Source: Favolaschia claudopus (lineage: Eukaryota > Basidiomycota > Agaricomycetes > Agaricales > Mycenaceae). Taken from it: DNA of 64,000 bases. Under the pieces are notes generated by a model that was not told the origin of the DNA, did no database searches, and worked only from the letters and a program-made list of their open reading frames with translations. The translations under genes were made by a program, and so were the position numbers. Shown here piece after piece: positions 33,951 to 45,184 of the stretch. The stretch covers positions 1-64,000 of the forward strand of contig JAWWNJ010000274.1 in assembly GCA_037176885.1 (NCBI GenBank), read 5' to 3'. Position 1 is the stretch's first letter, and each line of letters starts with the position of its first letter.

Positions 33951-35434
33951 CTATTTCGCCCGCCCAAACTGAAGCAACCACTTAACCCCATCATGCCAAT
34001 CCACTTCCCATTTCCTCCCCATTTTAGTGAGAGGGAACATTGAGGGGAAACCGTGCGGTACGCCTGGGTATCTGTCAAAGAGAAAATCAATTGTGAGTGC
34101 CTTCTTGATTCCAAATGAATCATGACATACACATGCAACCTCGTGGTAACCCCGTTCTCGCGGAGAAGTCGTTCGTACAACAACCCCTCATCCCTGAGCG
34201 GATCGAGCCCGCAGATTCCAATCTGGGTAGGCGGGAGACCGGTGAGGTCGCCGAGGAGGGGAGAGAAGTCTGGGGAGGTTGGTGGGGCGGCGTAGCAGTC
34301 TGTGGTAGAACATTAAACGAGTAAGAGGTTGAAAAAACTCGATGTGTGGAAGAATCGTTTAAGGAAGAAAAAGAGAGACTGTATCAAACGCACCCGCGAA
34401 TACTTCCATCGCAGCTCGAGTCAGAATCGGGGCGTTGGCATTCTGTTCGTACGAAAGTAGTTCGCTGGCGTACCTGTACACGAGCCATATGTTAGCTGAT
34501 GTTGAAAGGGAAGTCCGAATTCCAGGAAGAAAAGACAGACTCGGGTGGAGGTGCTCTTGGGTTGATGATCACCGGAATCTGCAAAATGCTTCCAGTGATT
34601 TTGTGTGCTGCGAAGAAAGGATCCTTAACGGATCGTTGGGTGACAACGGCTGCGAGGTTTCCGCCTGCTGAGACGCCGCAGGTGAGAAATCCTTTATCGA
34701 GGGAGGCGTGCAAGCTGTGGGCGTTGTCTACTGTCTGTCGGCGTGAGGTTCATTAGTTCGAGCTTGTCAAGGAGAGACAAGGGAGAGAAGACGGAATAAT
34801 ATGCACCCATTTCATTGCAGTGTAGGAATCCTCGACGGGGATAGGGAATGGATGTTCTGGTGCCAATCTGATCGTCGAAGAATGTGATGAGATTTTGGCC
34901 GAGTGAACAACTGCATGCATACCTATAATCAACACTAACGACGACCACACGACAATTGACACTGAGGATACGCAGATCGAAGTCGTCCATGGAGAGGTCG
35001 CCAACACACCATCCTGTCAGCATGGATCTCAGTAATTATTCTGGAAACTGAAAACGGAACGCGTACCTCCTCCGTGAATGAAGAACATGAGGGGGAATTC
35101 GAAGTCAGTGCCTTCGTCCGGTGTGGGTGTGGGTATGATTGCGCGAATCGTGATTACTGCGCCATCGACGGCGACAGGGTGGTCTTCGACTTTATAGGTG
35201 GATTCTGGCAATACGGCGAGCCAGTTTATGTTCAGACAACCGACGAAACGAGCGAAGGATGAATTCGAAGCCGTACTTACCTGCAGGCAGCCGTCCCTCG
35301 AAATTCTCCAATCTCTGCTCAAGAGGTATGTCCAACGCTTGCCTCAGAGTATACATTGTCTCCCGAGTGACGGCGAAGCTGGGTATATCCGGGACTTCGG
35401 GGTCTCGAATGGATAGGTGAACGTATTGAGCCAT
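33951..35434 (-). CDS. Alpha/beta hydrolase fold-3 (HSL-type) esterase/lipase
   Basis: The start is ATG 35434 (MAQYVHLSIRDPEVPD); an in-frame ATG further upstream at 35542 is less likely. The oxyanion-hole motif HGGG is assembled across an intron (FFIHGG then GWCVGDLSMDDFD). VVSVDYR and RLAPEHPFPIPVED follow, the family signature. The nucleophile elbow is GVSAGGNLA (GxSAGG). The catalytic Asp is in ICGLDPLRDEG and the catalytic His in GVPHGFPS, and the protein ends at 33951. All triad residues are present. Members hydrolyse small esters or acyl groups. No signal peptide is visible, so the enzyme is probably intracellular. It lies between SDR copies 2 and 3 on the same strand. A shared pathway is possible, but nothing in the sequence proves it. 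Confidence 0.88.
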
Positions 35435-37314
35435 TGTTAGAATTCGGGTCGGGGTGGCGAAACGTTGGGAGCTGGAAAGGAAATTCGGAAGAGCTGGAGC
35501 TTTATTCAAATCCTTAAACCGTGATGGCCGCCCATTGACCATGTAAGTAAGTGATATGACGGTAAAGCTTCCGCGGATCCGTGTAGTGGTAAAAAAATTG
35601 GTAAAAAAAAATCCCGCGATGGTCGGGAAACTTACGGAGCAGCCAAGGTATTATGGCAGACCACACTCACAAATGTTTCTTTTCTTCGGTGTAAATTGAA
35701 TGGACCACGAAGAGAGGCGCCTGCGAGAAGTTATGGTCCTTTGCGACTCGGAGATGACAAGAAGAACCACTTTGGAGCGAACGGTCAGCTTTGATGACAA
35801 CACGGGGAGATCGACATGGCTCCTCATGGCAGTCTCATGGCTCAGCCAGGCTCAGCCGGGGTCACAACCGCGAATCATCATCGTTTTTCTTAATCTCGGC
35901 TCCAGATCTTTTCGGGCTGATGGCCGGGGCACTGTGATCACAAAATCACAGTACACCATCACCCCTCTAAGATCTGGTGCATTTTGACCGCGGGGACTGC
36001 GCTCAGTGACATTCGTCACAAACATAACACTTGTCACACTCGTGACCCACTGCAAATTCAACAGCTCATACGACCGACCAAGAAGCAGAATGGAGTGCAG
36101 AAAATATCCCTTCGATCAATGATAACTAGTCTGGCATTCTGACAATTTTTTGAAGGCAATCTGAAGTCAACCAGGATTCTTTCTGTGAGTAAATACATCC
36201 TAGGCTTGTGAATTCAGTATGATTCGGACAAGGGCAAAGGAAGGCAATTGCGGGTGATATATTGCGACTGTCTCAGGCTGCAATGAGTTCCAGAGGGCCT
36301 ATGGTTTGTGCAAAGTTCAACTGTCACGCTTTTGGCGGAGAAAGTCGACAGCGTGACACGAGCGCAACTTCCGCGGTCAAACTGCACCAGACGTTATAGA
36401 GCACTCACCCGCGATCAAATTTCTCAATCAATCTGCCTCGCTGACATCGAGACATCTCAACATTTCCCTTTTAGGGTGAATCCGCGAGCGCAGCGAGCGG
36501 TGCGGGTGGTGCCAAGGTGGTGCTCTATAACTTCTGGGAACGAGACTACGTTTTTCTCAGTGTGCTGCGGCTCGCTAGGGCTCGCTACCATTGCGCTACC
36601 AGCCGATTTGTCCCAGATACTTTCCGGATGCTGCCAAGACGTTTCAGCCATTTCGAGTGCCAGTGATCTAGCAGTGAACAGCCCTGGTGGATCGAATCAA
36701 GTCGAGCAAGACAAAAGGCCCTCATTTCAGAGCCTAACCATGAAATGGGCAAGAGCCAAGGAAGCGCAAGCGAGGTGTTGGAGAGTGGGAAGCCAAGAGC
36801 GAGCTGTCACAATGCGATGCGGCAATTGCCGGCTCGGATCATCAACTGCCGAATGTTCAACCTTTCTTTTTCTCTTTTTGCAGGGTGTTGGTCTAACTAA
36901 ACGCTTCTCAGCTCCCTTGTGAGTCCTCCACATAATTTCTGGTTTTCCTCTCAAAGACTCAGTCTCATTGCGCATGGTAATCACCAGTTTAGGACGACGT
37001 TCAACTCTTCTGACTTGATCAACCTCTGGAGTGATGTCTGTCATCCCGTTCGGTCGCTTGTCTTTGAGTGAAGCGGGCTCAGCTATTTCTCGAATCAAGA
37101 AACACAGAGCTCCACGAAGCGGTGAAGAAAGTCAACAAAAACGAGAAAACACCACAAACGAGAACTTTGAAAACCTGCGGTTTGTACTTAATATTCAACA
37201 ATGAGACTCACCTACGGACTGAAGGCTCAAAGATGCTTCCAGCGAAGTCACGGATAGTATGAAATTGACAAATTTCAACAGTATTTCACAGCGTATACGA
37301 TCTCCTTTCTATGA
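35435..37314. other. Intergenic, contains a small inverted-repeat element
   Basis: The long plus-strand frame at 36308-36922 has no domain and looks like chance. Apart from the 151-bp inverted-repeat element listed separately, nothing was recognised. Confidence 0.3.
36387..36537. mobile_element. 151-bp element with 18-bp terminal inverted repeats
   Basis: CCAGACGTTATAGAGCAC at the left end matches GTGCTCTATAACTTCTGG at the right as reverse complement with one mismatch. The interior is GC-rich and non-coding. Size and ends suit a miniature inverted-repeat element. No clear target duplication is visible, so a chance long-range inverted repeat is not excluded. Confidence 0.5.
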
Positions 37315-38668
37315 TTAGAACACGAATCTTTCGCCAATAATTTCCTCCGTGGCCTCCCACAACTTCTTCGCATTTGCTGGATCAGAGCTGTGCGGAGAGA
37401 TCTTATCGTTCGCTGCAGTAGAGTCGTCGAGGTATGCTCCGGAGACAGCTAATCAGCACCATACATCAGTTTGTTATCGTCGATTATCTGGGTAGATACC
37501 ACTCACCGTTGAGTTTTGGGTCGAACGCAGCGGCAACGGTGCTGGAAGGATAAATGAGAATTCAAAATTCCAATTAGAATTCATTGGAAGGCGTACGTCG
37601 CAGCACCCTGGGGAATCGTCTTCCATTGATGATCGTCGGTATTAGGGGTCCCATCGGGACGCAGCACACCTGTGCGTTTGAGGTGAGTATATACTTACAC
37701 TTTTCCGAAGAGGAAAACGACGAACCAATAGCCTGCATATCAGCGATAGATTCTGGTTTCTGATTTATATTCGTGTAGATGACTATCCCAGTTCGTTGAT
37801 ACTGCAAAGTAATCAAGGTGAAATGAACGCACTTCCGGGATGCAGACTATACGCATTAATCCTCCCCTTCGAGCGTTTCGAAAGTTCGATAGCTGTTAAA
37901 ATGTTGGCGCTCTTGGACTGGAAATACGCGTCCATCGACTGATATTTCTCCGCGCTCGGTTTGCCGATCGTTTCAAAATTGACACCCGTGCCAAAAGTGT
38001 GCGCTGCGCTTGAAACAAATACCACTCGCGGAACGTAGCTCGATGTACCGGCGGCGAGGAGCTTGGATGAAACCAGTTTAGTGAACAGGAAAGGGCCGAA
38101 ATGAGCTGTAGCGAGCTGAGTTTCGAGCTTATCGACGGTGAGCTTGAACGGGCCGATGGCGGCGGCGGCGTTGTGTATGAGCACCTGAACCTCTGCGATC
38201 AATTTGTCGAGATTCATAAACGGATTGCTTACGTGGATGGGCTCTGAATAAGCGTTGACTTCGGCAGCGGCCTTCCGAACGGCAGCAAGTGATGAGAGGT
38301 CAAGAATGAGGCAGCGGATATTAGCAGAAGGGACGTCTTGCTTCAGAGCATCTTCCGACAACTTAAGCCTTTGAATTCGCATCCGAGTCGCAAATCAGAA
38401 AATTAATATTAGCAATTCTGGTCAGCTAGACACACCGTTCAGCGTTATATCCAGTTATGATCACCAGATTCGCGTGCTTCGCAATGACTCGAGCGGCTTC
38501 AAAGCCGATGCCATTCAGCGATGTCCCAGTAACGAGAACTATCGAGGCCGTGAATTTTGTGGAACCCAAGAGAATGATTGACCAACCGTTTTTGCCTCGA
38601 ATCTCGTTGGCGAAGGCCGTGGCCACCTCTTCGGCAGTAGTGGTGAAGGAAAATTGAGGGGAAGACAT
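37315..38668 (-). CDS. Short-chain dehydrogenase/reductase, copy 3 (diverged paralogue)
   Basis: The start is ATG 38668 (MSSPQFSFTTTAEEVATAF). The exons give VLVTGTSLNGIGFEAARVIA, ITGYNAERC, LILDLSSLAAVRKAAAEVN, VLIHNAAAAIGPFKLTVD, VVFVSSAAHTFGTG and the catalytic FQSKSANILTAIELSKRSKG. LHPGS, VIYTNINQKPES, a hinge with PDGTPNTDDHQWKTIPQGAA and the C-terminal KLWEATEEIIGERFVF follow, with a stop at 37315. Where copies 1 and 2 have YCDTK, this copy has FQSK: the usual catalytic Tyr appears as Phe (DAYFQSKSAN). An adjacent Tyr one residue earlier could be a shifted equivalent. It is the oldest member of the local trio. Substrate unknown; activity questionable because of the Tyr position. Confidence 0.82.
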
Positions 38669-41600
38669 AGAGGTGACTCAGTGTCTGGAGATGAGTTGCT
38701 GACAGTGACAAAATGAATGGGGAATAATCAAGGACTGGTCGGACAGCAAATTTATACCTGAGCTCGTAGGTCAGCATGAATAAGAGAACTGATTTCGGAC
38801 TTCCGCCAATACCACGATTAGAAAGAGATGACAAAATATGGGCTCAGGTCGAGCACAGAATTACTCAGCCATCGAAGGTGGCACCGAGTGTGAGTATTTT
38901 CTCGAATTTCCAGGCAGTTTCTGAGTAATCATGAGTTTTCCCGTTCTAGCAAAGAAGTCCGCAGATGTCTGATGTTAATGAACATGATTAATAGGGGAAG
39001 TCGAGTCCTGGCTATCGCTGCTGAGTTGAAATCTGGTTAGTATGAGGCCAGAGGTCCATACCATGCCGACAATTTTGGATCCATGAGAACTGCGTACGAG
39101 ATCGAGTAAGTAAACGGCCAGGCCTCAAGCCGTCATTGAACAGACCCGCAGTTCGAAAGGTCGGCGTGAATAGAGCTTTGCGGTTTGGATATCAGAAACT
39201 TTGCATGAGCTCCGAGGTCCAGGCTGAAAGCGAGCGAGTCAGCACGTTCACATTCGATGGCGGTCTGTGGTGGTGGTTCGGAAGCAAGAGGGTGACCGAA
39301 ATGTGACCCCAACAATGATTGACACCGGATTGACGGTAACGCGGTAACGCGTGACTCCGCATCTTGCTTCCAGCTTCCACCAACCCAGCCGTTTGCGTGG
39401 ACCTCGTCAACTCAATATCTGAACTCTTGTTTCCGCACGGTATCTCAAAACTTGCGCTCATTGCGGCGTCGCCTAATCAGCAATGATCACTGGACCTTAA
39501 CTTGGCCTTGAGTCCCTTGACTGGGAAGAATAACTGGCTTCAACCTTGTCTCAGTCATCGAGTCGCGACTCGATTCCTATTCCCTCAAGCTCCTTTTCTT
39601 TCAGCACAGTCGTTTGTGTTGCTTCTTCTATGCACGGCGTCTTGATGTCACTTTTTTGGGCACTCGGATAGAACACGTCTTGCCTAATGGTCACTAGCCT
39701 AATAACGGGTCGGTGATGAGCTCCACCGGTACAGTTTTTCGGGTGGAATTGTATTGACAGACAGTTCAAGGTTTTCACACAACCGTACACAAACTTGTAT
39801 TATTTTCGACAAAATACCGGCATCACAGAAGACTCCTGGGGACCTTGGTTACCTGATTTCGAAACCAGGGCAAAACCTCACTTGCTTCGCGGCGGTTGGT
39901 ACGTCTAACATACGTAGTTCGCTGGCTTGAGAATAGACCAGGATCACGGTGAACCAAGTCCTGTTTTATCCATCGGAGGAGAACAGAAGACCGCTCTGAC
40001 AGGTCGAACTGTCCATTCCGACATGTCCATGTTCGCCGAGCCACGAGAATACAGTAACGTTGTGTTGTATTTTACTGTCAACAATGACGTTCAGCCGGGG
40101 CCGAGTCACCGAAGGGTCAAGGAATATTTGCAAGAGTGGCCACGGCATGCGGAGGTATGCAGAACTTCTTGCTGCGGTGATTTTGGATCGAACTCAATAC
40201 ACTTTCAGTTTCACAGCCAGAGAATGAATGCTTACGTGCAGATGGAAGATAGCCTAAGAAGAATGCGCGCCCTCAGTTCGACTGCTTGTCACTGTCAGTA
40301 GTGAAGTTCGGGCGGAGTATCAAATCAAGGAGATGAACCTCGATATTATAGACGCGTACGCCTCAAGGGTTGTGATTCGTATCATACATACCTCAGATAT
40401 CAGCAGCTATACCCGCGTCGATAACTGAGACGCCCGAAGGAATTCCGGCGGGCACTATTATCCACCTCCGAGTCCAACAACATCTGAGTGATGTGAGCTC
40501 TCACTCATCCCTTGGGGAGAATGCGATTTGTTGGGCTAAGACACCATCTCCGGCGATGTTCCATTTGAATAGTAGGCATCCCATTCCACGGGATTTTGCG
40601 AAGTAAAGGGTTGTGCTATAGGTATATGCTTGACGTCAATTCGAAGGTAAATAAGGAACAATTTCGATACCAGTGGATGATTGTTTTGATTTCAGCCAGA
40701 CGCGCGCCGACACCGTCTGAACAGTATAGATACGTACCCGCCTCGCCCAAGCACACCACTGGCACTCATTCAATCATAAACATAACTTGACGTATCGTAT
40801 CAGTAATTCCGAAACGCTCAGTACCTGTTAACCTTCTCAATCATACAGTGACCCGGTTCCCGTATAAATCAACCTCATATGCTGTCTGTAACGCGCTGCA
40901 CAGTGGAATGACGAAGTTAAACGACAAGACAACGGAGATTAGATAATTATTCACGCTCGGGCCAGCAGAGCGCAAACTTCCGCGAGAAAATCCTCCAAAT
41001 GAGGACTCTGACGTCGCATCGCTGAGTGCTGTGCTGGCATCGTGCGGACCTAAATATTTAGGTGTACGCGAAGCGATTCAAATCACTGGTCGCGGGCTGG
41101 TAAGATACGTCGCGAGCATGAGTTGTTTTCAACCACTCGATTCGCTGCGGTCAGCACTGGGCTATTTGAAAGTCGGATATGCATACGTACAGCGCGTGGT
41201 GAAGCACGAGCCTGAGGAAAAAAGGTATTCTGGATAGTACTGTCAGCGCAGTCGGTTTGTATCCGACTCGAGGGCGTCGGAATCAGATGAAGGTAGGACT
41301 CATTCAATGAACTTATGATGAGTATACTAAGAACAAGCGGCCTCAGCGGCAATCGTCGGTATGGGCGGAAAGAAACAGCTCAAGGTTTGAGCTCTCGATA
41401 TCAAGAATCGAAGACAGGCAATTTTGTAAATTTAGAACCGTGGCAGCTGTTTGATCCCCGTTTGACTAGGAGCGTGGAGACGATACGGATGCAGACCCGG
41501 AGACAACGTTCAGCTGGAATTTTCAATGTCCCGCGGGCTGAGAATTTCCGCCATTGAATAATCCTGTCGTAGGCTGTCCCATGGGCGTCAGCCTGGGACC

Positions 41601-42391
41601 GGACGTAACTGCGCGATAGGGGTCCGTCGAACAAATGATATAAGACGCTGAGTTGTCCAATGTGTACTTCCGTGGTCATCGTGAAAAACCAGTGTCACTG
41701 CCTAAGGCTTGTGGAGCTTCAACAGGAAGCAATACCTGGGGCAATACCTGGGGCCTTTGGGACTGGAACCCACTGCAGATATGTTGAGCAAATAAAGACG
41801 CACGAGTTGAAGTTCACACTAGTAAGCCGGCTGTTCACGGCGTCACGCAATTTCGGGGAATTTTGATTCTGAAGCAGAGGAACCTCTGTGAAGGAGTGGT
41901 GATAGGACTCTCTTATCTTCGCCAACGCATTATCTGCATCTGTTGTAAAAATAATTGAGAATTACTGTAAACAAATAAAATTGAGACGTACAGTACAATT
42001 CAATCAATGAATCGGATGTACACCTCGTGATATCGGTTAGAGTTTCCATCCGAAGCTGAAAGGAGAGTTGTAGCCTCAAGTGGGCAGCTTATCTGATAAT
42101 TATTATAACAATCAAACCCTCCAGCACTGCGAGAGAAAAAAGCACGCAATCTAAACCCGACGACACCGGTTTCTCTCTGTTGGCGGAAGTACAAGAATAC
42201 TCCTCCATCACGTCGCAGCTGTAACGGAATGGCAAAGCAGCAACACCTGTCCATCCACCGGCACTCTAACCTCGGACGATCGGCGAAGAAAAAAAACTCA
42301 CGAGTATGTATTGAATGCGCCGCTCTCGTTAACCGTTCATTCCAATCGCAGGCGGCAGTCGGATGGTTGACCAGCTACGATGCGATTCTGA
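38669..42391. other. 3.7-kb intergenic region
   Basis: Frames of 60-125 codons occur on both strands, but none has a domain, a start context or a chain of splice sites that I can support. A short direct repeat (GCAATACCTGGG twice) lies near 41730. The region could hold diverged repeats or non-coding RNA that I cannot recognise by eye. Confidence 0.35.
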
Positions 42392-43570
42392 TTGCACCCT
42401 GGACCCGGCGTTGGGGTATTGTCGTATCTTGACCTATATATGCTGCCCGGGGTCAGTCGAGGATCGTATCACCGTCCATGTATAGGCAAGACACTATGCT
42501 CTTCGATTCGCTGCGAAGAGAACTGGAGAACAAGCCCACGGGTTCCGTGCCTGCAGAGGCATATGCGACGTCTTCAATTCAGGGATGCTGGAATTTTGGT
42601 GATTCTCAGCGCCGCGCATGTCAGAAACATTTTACTGAAGCCACGTTTCACCAGACTTACCTGCTACTCCATTCCCCCAATCCGCCGAACGACTTTATCC
42701 CAATCCTCACTCGTCGTCTGGCGGGCTACTATTCAGGAATACGACCTTGGCTCTCTAGCAGCAAGCTCCGAGAGCAAGGATTGGCCGCGCGCTGTGGTGC
42801 GACCACCCCTACACCTAGAGACATTGTCCTCGTCAGCAGCTGAGGCAATTGAGCCGTTCGATTCGGATTCGTGGAACGCTATGATCCTGGGCGTGCTCGA
42901 AAAAAATGCCCCCGCCGTGACTATCGCTCTTCCGACACCACTGGCAGCACCTGAAGCGTCCCCTTTCCAGATACCCTCGATGTCCTCACTCAGCTACTTT
43001 GCTTCCCGCCATTCGCCCTCCCTGTCGTCGGTGGGGAATACCTCCTCCTCCGCATCCATGACATCCTCAAGTGGTGCATCGAGCCCCACAATCCCGAACA
43101 ACACCGTAGTGGAATCCATCTCGCGCTTCAAACAAAAACCGCCATCCGCACCGTCTCTATACCTCCCGCCGCCCATCCCCAAAATCTGCTCCCACTGCCA
43201 CGCCACGCGCACTCCCCTCTGGCGGCGCTCCCCCTTCTCCAACCTCCCCCTCTGCAACGCCTGCGGGCTCTATCTCCAACAGCGCGGCAAGATGCGGCCA
43301 GCAACGCTCATCGCCATCGATGCCGCGGATGAAAGCGGCGGAGGGGATGCGGAGAGTGTTGGCATCGAGGGCGAAGACACACCGCAATGTTGCCACTGTC
43401 AGAGTCGACACACAAGCGTATGGCGAAGAGGACCAGGCGGGAAGAAGCTTTGTAATGCTTGTGGGGTGTATAAGAGGTTGAGGGGGAGGGATAGGCCGTT
43501 GGAGTTGAGAAAGAATAAGGTCAGGCCCAGGGCGAAGCATCCGAAGAAGGTCCCGATGCATGTTTCATGA
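42392..43570 (+). CDS. GATA-type zinc-finger transcription factor with two fingers
   Basis: The secure part is the second half. A Ser-rich linker is followed by finger 1 (CSHCHATRTPLWRRSP ending LCNACG, C-x2-C-x18-C-x2-C). A 37-residue acidic linker precedes finger 2 (CCHCQSRHTSVWRRGP then KLCNACGVY, C-x2-C-x17-C-x2-C). A basic tail (RLRGRDRP and KVRPRAKHPKK) ends with the stop at 43570. Both fingers keep all zinc ligands and the TPLWR/TSVWR core that contacts GATA sites, so it should act in the nucleus. The linker lacks the cysteine-rich region typical of iron-regulating GATA factors of the Urbs1/SREA type, so that role is unlikely. The N-terminal part (before about 42850) is unconvincing, and the true start may lie in another exon or frame, for example near 42478. 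Confidence 0.8.
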   Translation: MHPGPGVGVLSYLDLYMLPGVSRGSYHRPCIGKTLCSSIRCEENWRTSPRVPCLQRHMRRLQFRDAGILVILSAAHVRNILLKPRFTRLTCYSIPPIRRTTLSQSSLVVWRATIQEYDLGSLAASSESKDWPRAVVRPPLHLETLSSSAAEAIEPFDSDSWNAMILGVLEKNAPAVTIALPTPLAAPEASPFQIPSMSSLSYFASRHSPSLSSVGNTSSSASMTSSSGASSPTIPNNTVVESISRFKQKPPSAPSLYLPPPIPKICSHCHATRTPLWRRSPFSNLPLCNACGLYLQQRGKMRPATLIAIDAADESGGGDAESVGIEGEDTPQCCHCQSRHTSVWRRGPGGKKLCNACGVYKRLRGRDRPLELRKNKVRPRAKHPKKVPMHVS

Positions 43571-44122
43571 GCGGTTTCGAGTCTGAGTTGTTTGCTGATT
43601 ATTCGAGCGCGAGCGCTCTTCTGTAGTCAACCTCTTTCATTCCTTGTAGGATCGGCGGATATTCATCATTATCCTTGGTGGATGGCCAGAAATGAGGTGC
43701 TTGCCGATCATCTTCGGAGACCGTAGCAGAAAACGTTATCCATCAGATTGACGCTTGATACTTAGACTTGTTCCAGTTTCCGTCAGGTACCAGGGCGAGG
43801 GGACAAGCAGATAAGGAGTCAAGGCCAAGTCAAGGCGATCTTGAGTTGTCGGACAGAATGAAAACAAAAAAAAAGCTCGGAAGACTGCCGCACAATGCCT
43901 TCATCGTCAGAAATCGAACTCATCGGGGCTCATTCAATCGGGGCAGCAAACATGAAGGAAACAGAAAGTAGACCAAGGAACAGGAAGAGCAGGAGGACTC
44001 CGACAAGATTGTGGAAGCGAAGGCAACGTGGCGCCGAGTAATGCGGGACCGAAGCCGGATGAGCATGTGATGAGCGTAATGTCACGCGTGACTTCCGACC
44101 TTGCCTCTTGCTCTCGTCGTCC
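43571..44122. other. Intergenic with promoter of the F-box-like gene
   Basis: No reading frame was recognised here. The segment before ATG 44123 resembles, in its arrangement, the segment before the truncated relative at 62704. Confidence 0.3.
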
Positions 44123-45091
44123 ATGTCTCAACAGAACGAGTTTCCCTTATTACCCTTGGAGATTGAGCGGGAAATATTTGAAACCTGCGCCGTACGTCGT
44201 CCGATCTCTATTCCCACCCTCATGCTGGTAGCTTGGCCAATGGCGCGTGAAAGAATGGTGTGCCTTTTCTTGCACGTCTGTTGGGCTAAATATTCAAGTG
44301 AAAGGCGTATTGAATACAGGGTCGAGCCTTTGCTATTTCGCACAATAGCGGTGGGATTCAGCGTTTCATTGGAACCTTATCCCATCTTCACCTGGAAGGC
44401 TTTGCTCTCGGCTGTCCGCTCAAAACCTGCGTCATTCTTCCACACCGCTGTACGAAACCTCTGTGTTCTTGATGACTCATTGTACGCTTCGACGGAGGAG
44501 GTCTTTGCGGCTTGTACGGGTGTAGCAAACTTCTCTCTCTGGAGTGATCTGCCGCCTACTCAGTTCGCTCATCTCCGCCCCACCCGGCTCACCAGTACCG
44601 TTGCAAAATTGTTTCCCCTCCTGCCCCCAACCCACAATTTCTTCTCTTGGCTTACCCATCTGGAAGTGCGGCATAACAGCCTTCCTCCAGAAGCGCCAGG
44701 TGATCTGAAACTCCTTCCTGCGCTCACGCATCTCGCTGTCTACGACTTTCGGACAGAAGATATTCAAGAGCTTTTCGATGTGTGCACCCGTTTGCAGGTC
44801 CTTGTTGCCTTGTTCCAACGCACTGCGCCTACGATCCACGACAGGCGCTTTGTAGCAATGGTCAACGGAGGACAATTGGCCGACTGGCAGATGGCAGCGT
44901 ATCTCGGAGAAGATTATTGGACACTTGCAGAACAAATCGTCGCTCGGCGTCCCCCTGGACCGGTAAATGGTAGGTCCTCTCTACTCATCTTGATTCGACA
45001 GACTCGTTGATCAGGTTTAGCATCGGAGTGTCGTTCAGACAAATACGTGCCTGGTATCGCCAAACCGGTAATGCGCGACCGTCCGATCTGA
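44123..45091 (+). CDS. F-box-like protein, LPLEIEREIFE type
   Basis: The start is ATG 44123 (MSQQNEFPLLPLEIEREIFE). The opening LPLEIEREIFETCA helix and the RPISIPTLMLVAW stretch match the F-box-like family that mushrooms carry in many copies. VEPLLFRTIAV, HTAVRNLCVLDD, leucine-rich-like strands (LTHLEVRHNSLP, LPALTHLAVYDF) and a C-terminal WQMAAYLGEDYWTLAEQIV follow. A final intron (about 44970-45016) joins to a short last exon ending at 45091. In most relatives an intron follows an RVKEW motif. Here that motif sits one frame off (44237-44257), so the 44.25-44.31 kb part may be misread or may contain an intron. It would act as a substrate adaptor for SCF ubiquitin ligases, by family inference. 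A truncated relative lies at 62704. Confidence 0.72.
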
Positions 45092-45184
45092 CGGCTATCC
45101 CGTCTGCCATATTGTATTTCCAGCAGTTTGGGAGCTACGTTCCTGAATTCTCCCCATCCTCATTGTTCCAACTACTTACTTACT

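Noticed and set aside
36308..36922. 204-codon plus-strand frame
   Set aside because: There is no domain, the composition is unlike the coding genes nearby, and it runs across the 151-bp inverted-repeat element.
11504..38668. Secondary-metabolite gene cluster built from the P450, SDRs, hydrolase and dehydrogenase
   Set aside because: No core synthase (polyketide, peptide, terpene) is visible. The genes are spread over 27 kb with decayed family genes between them.
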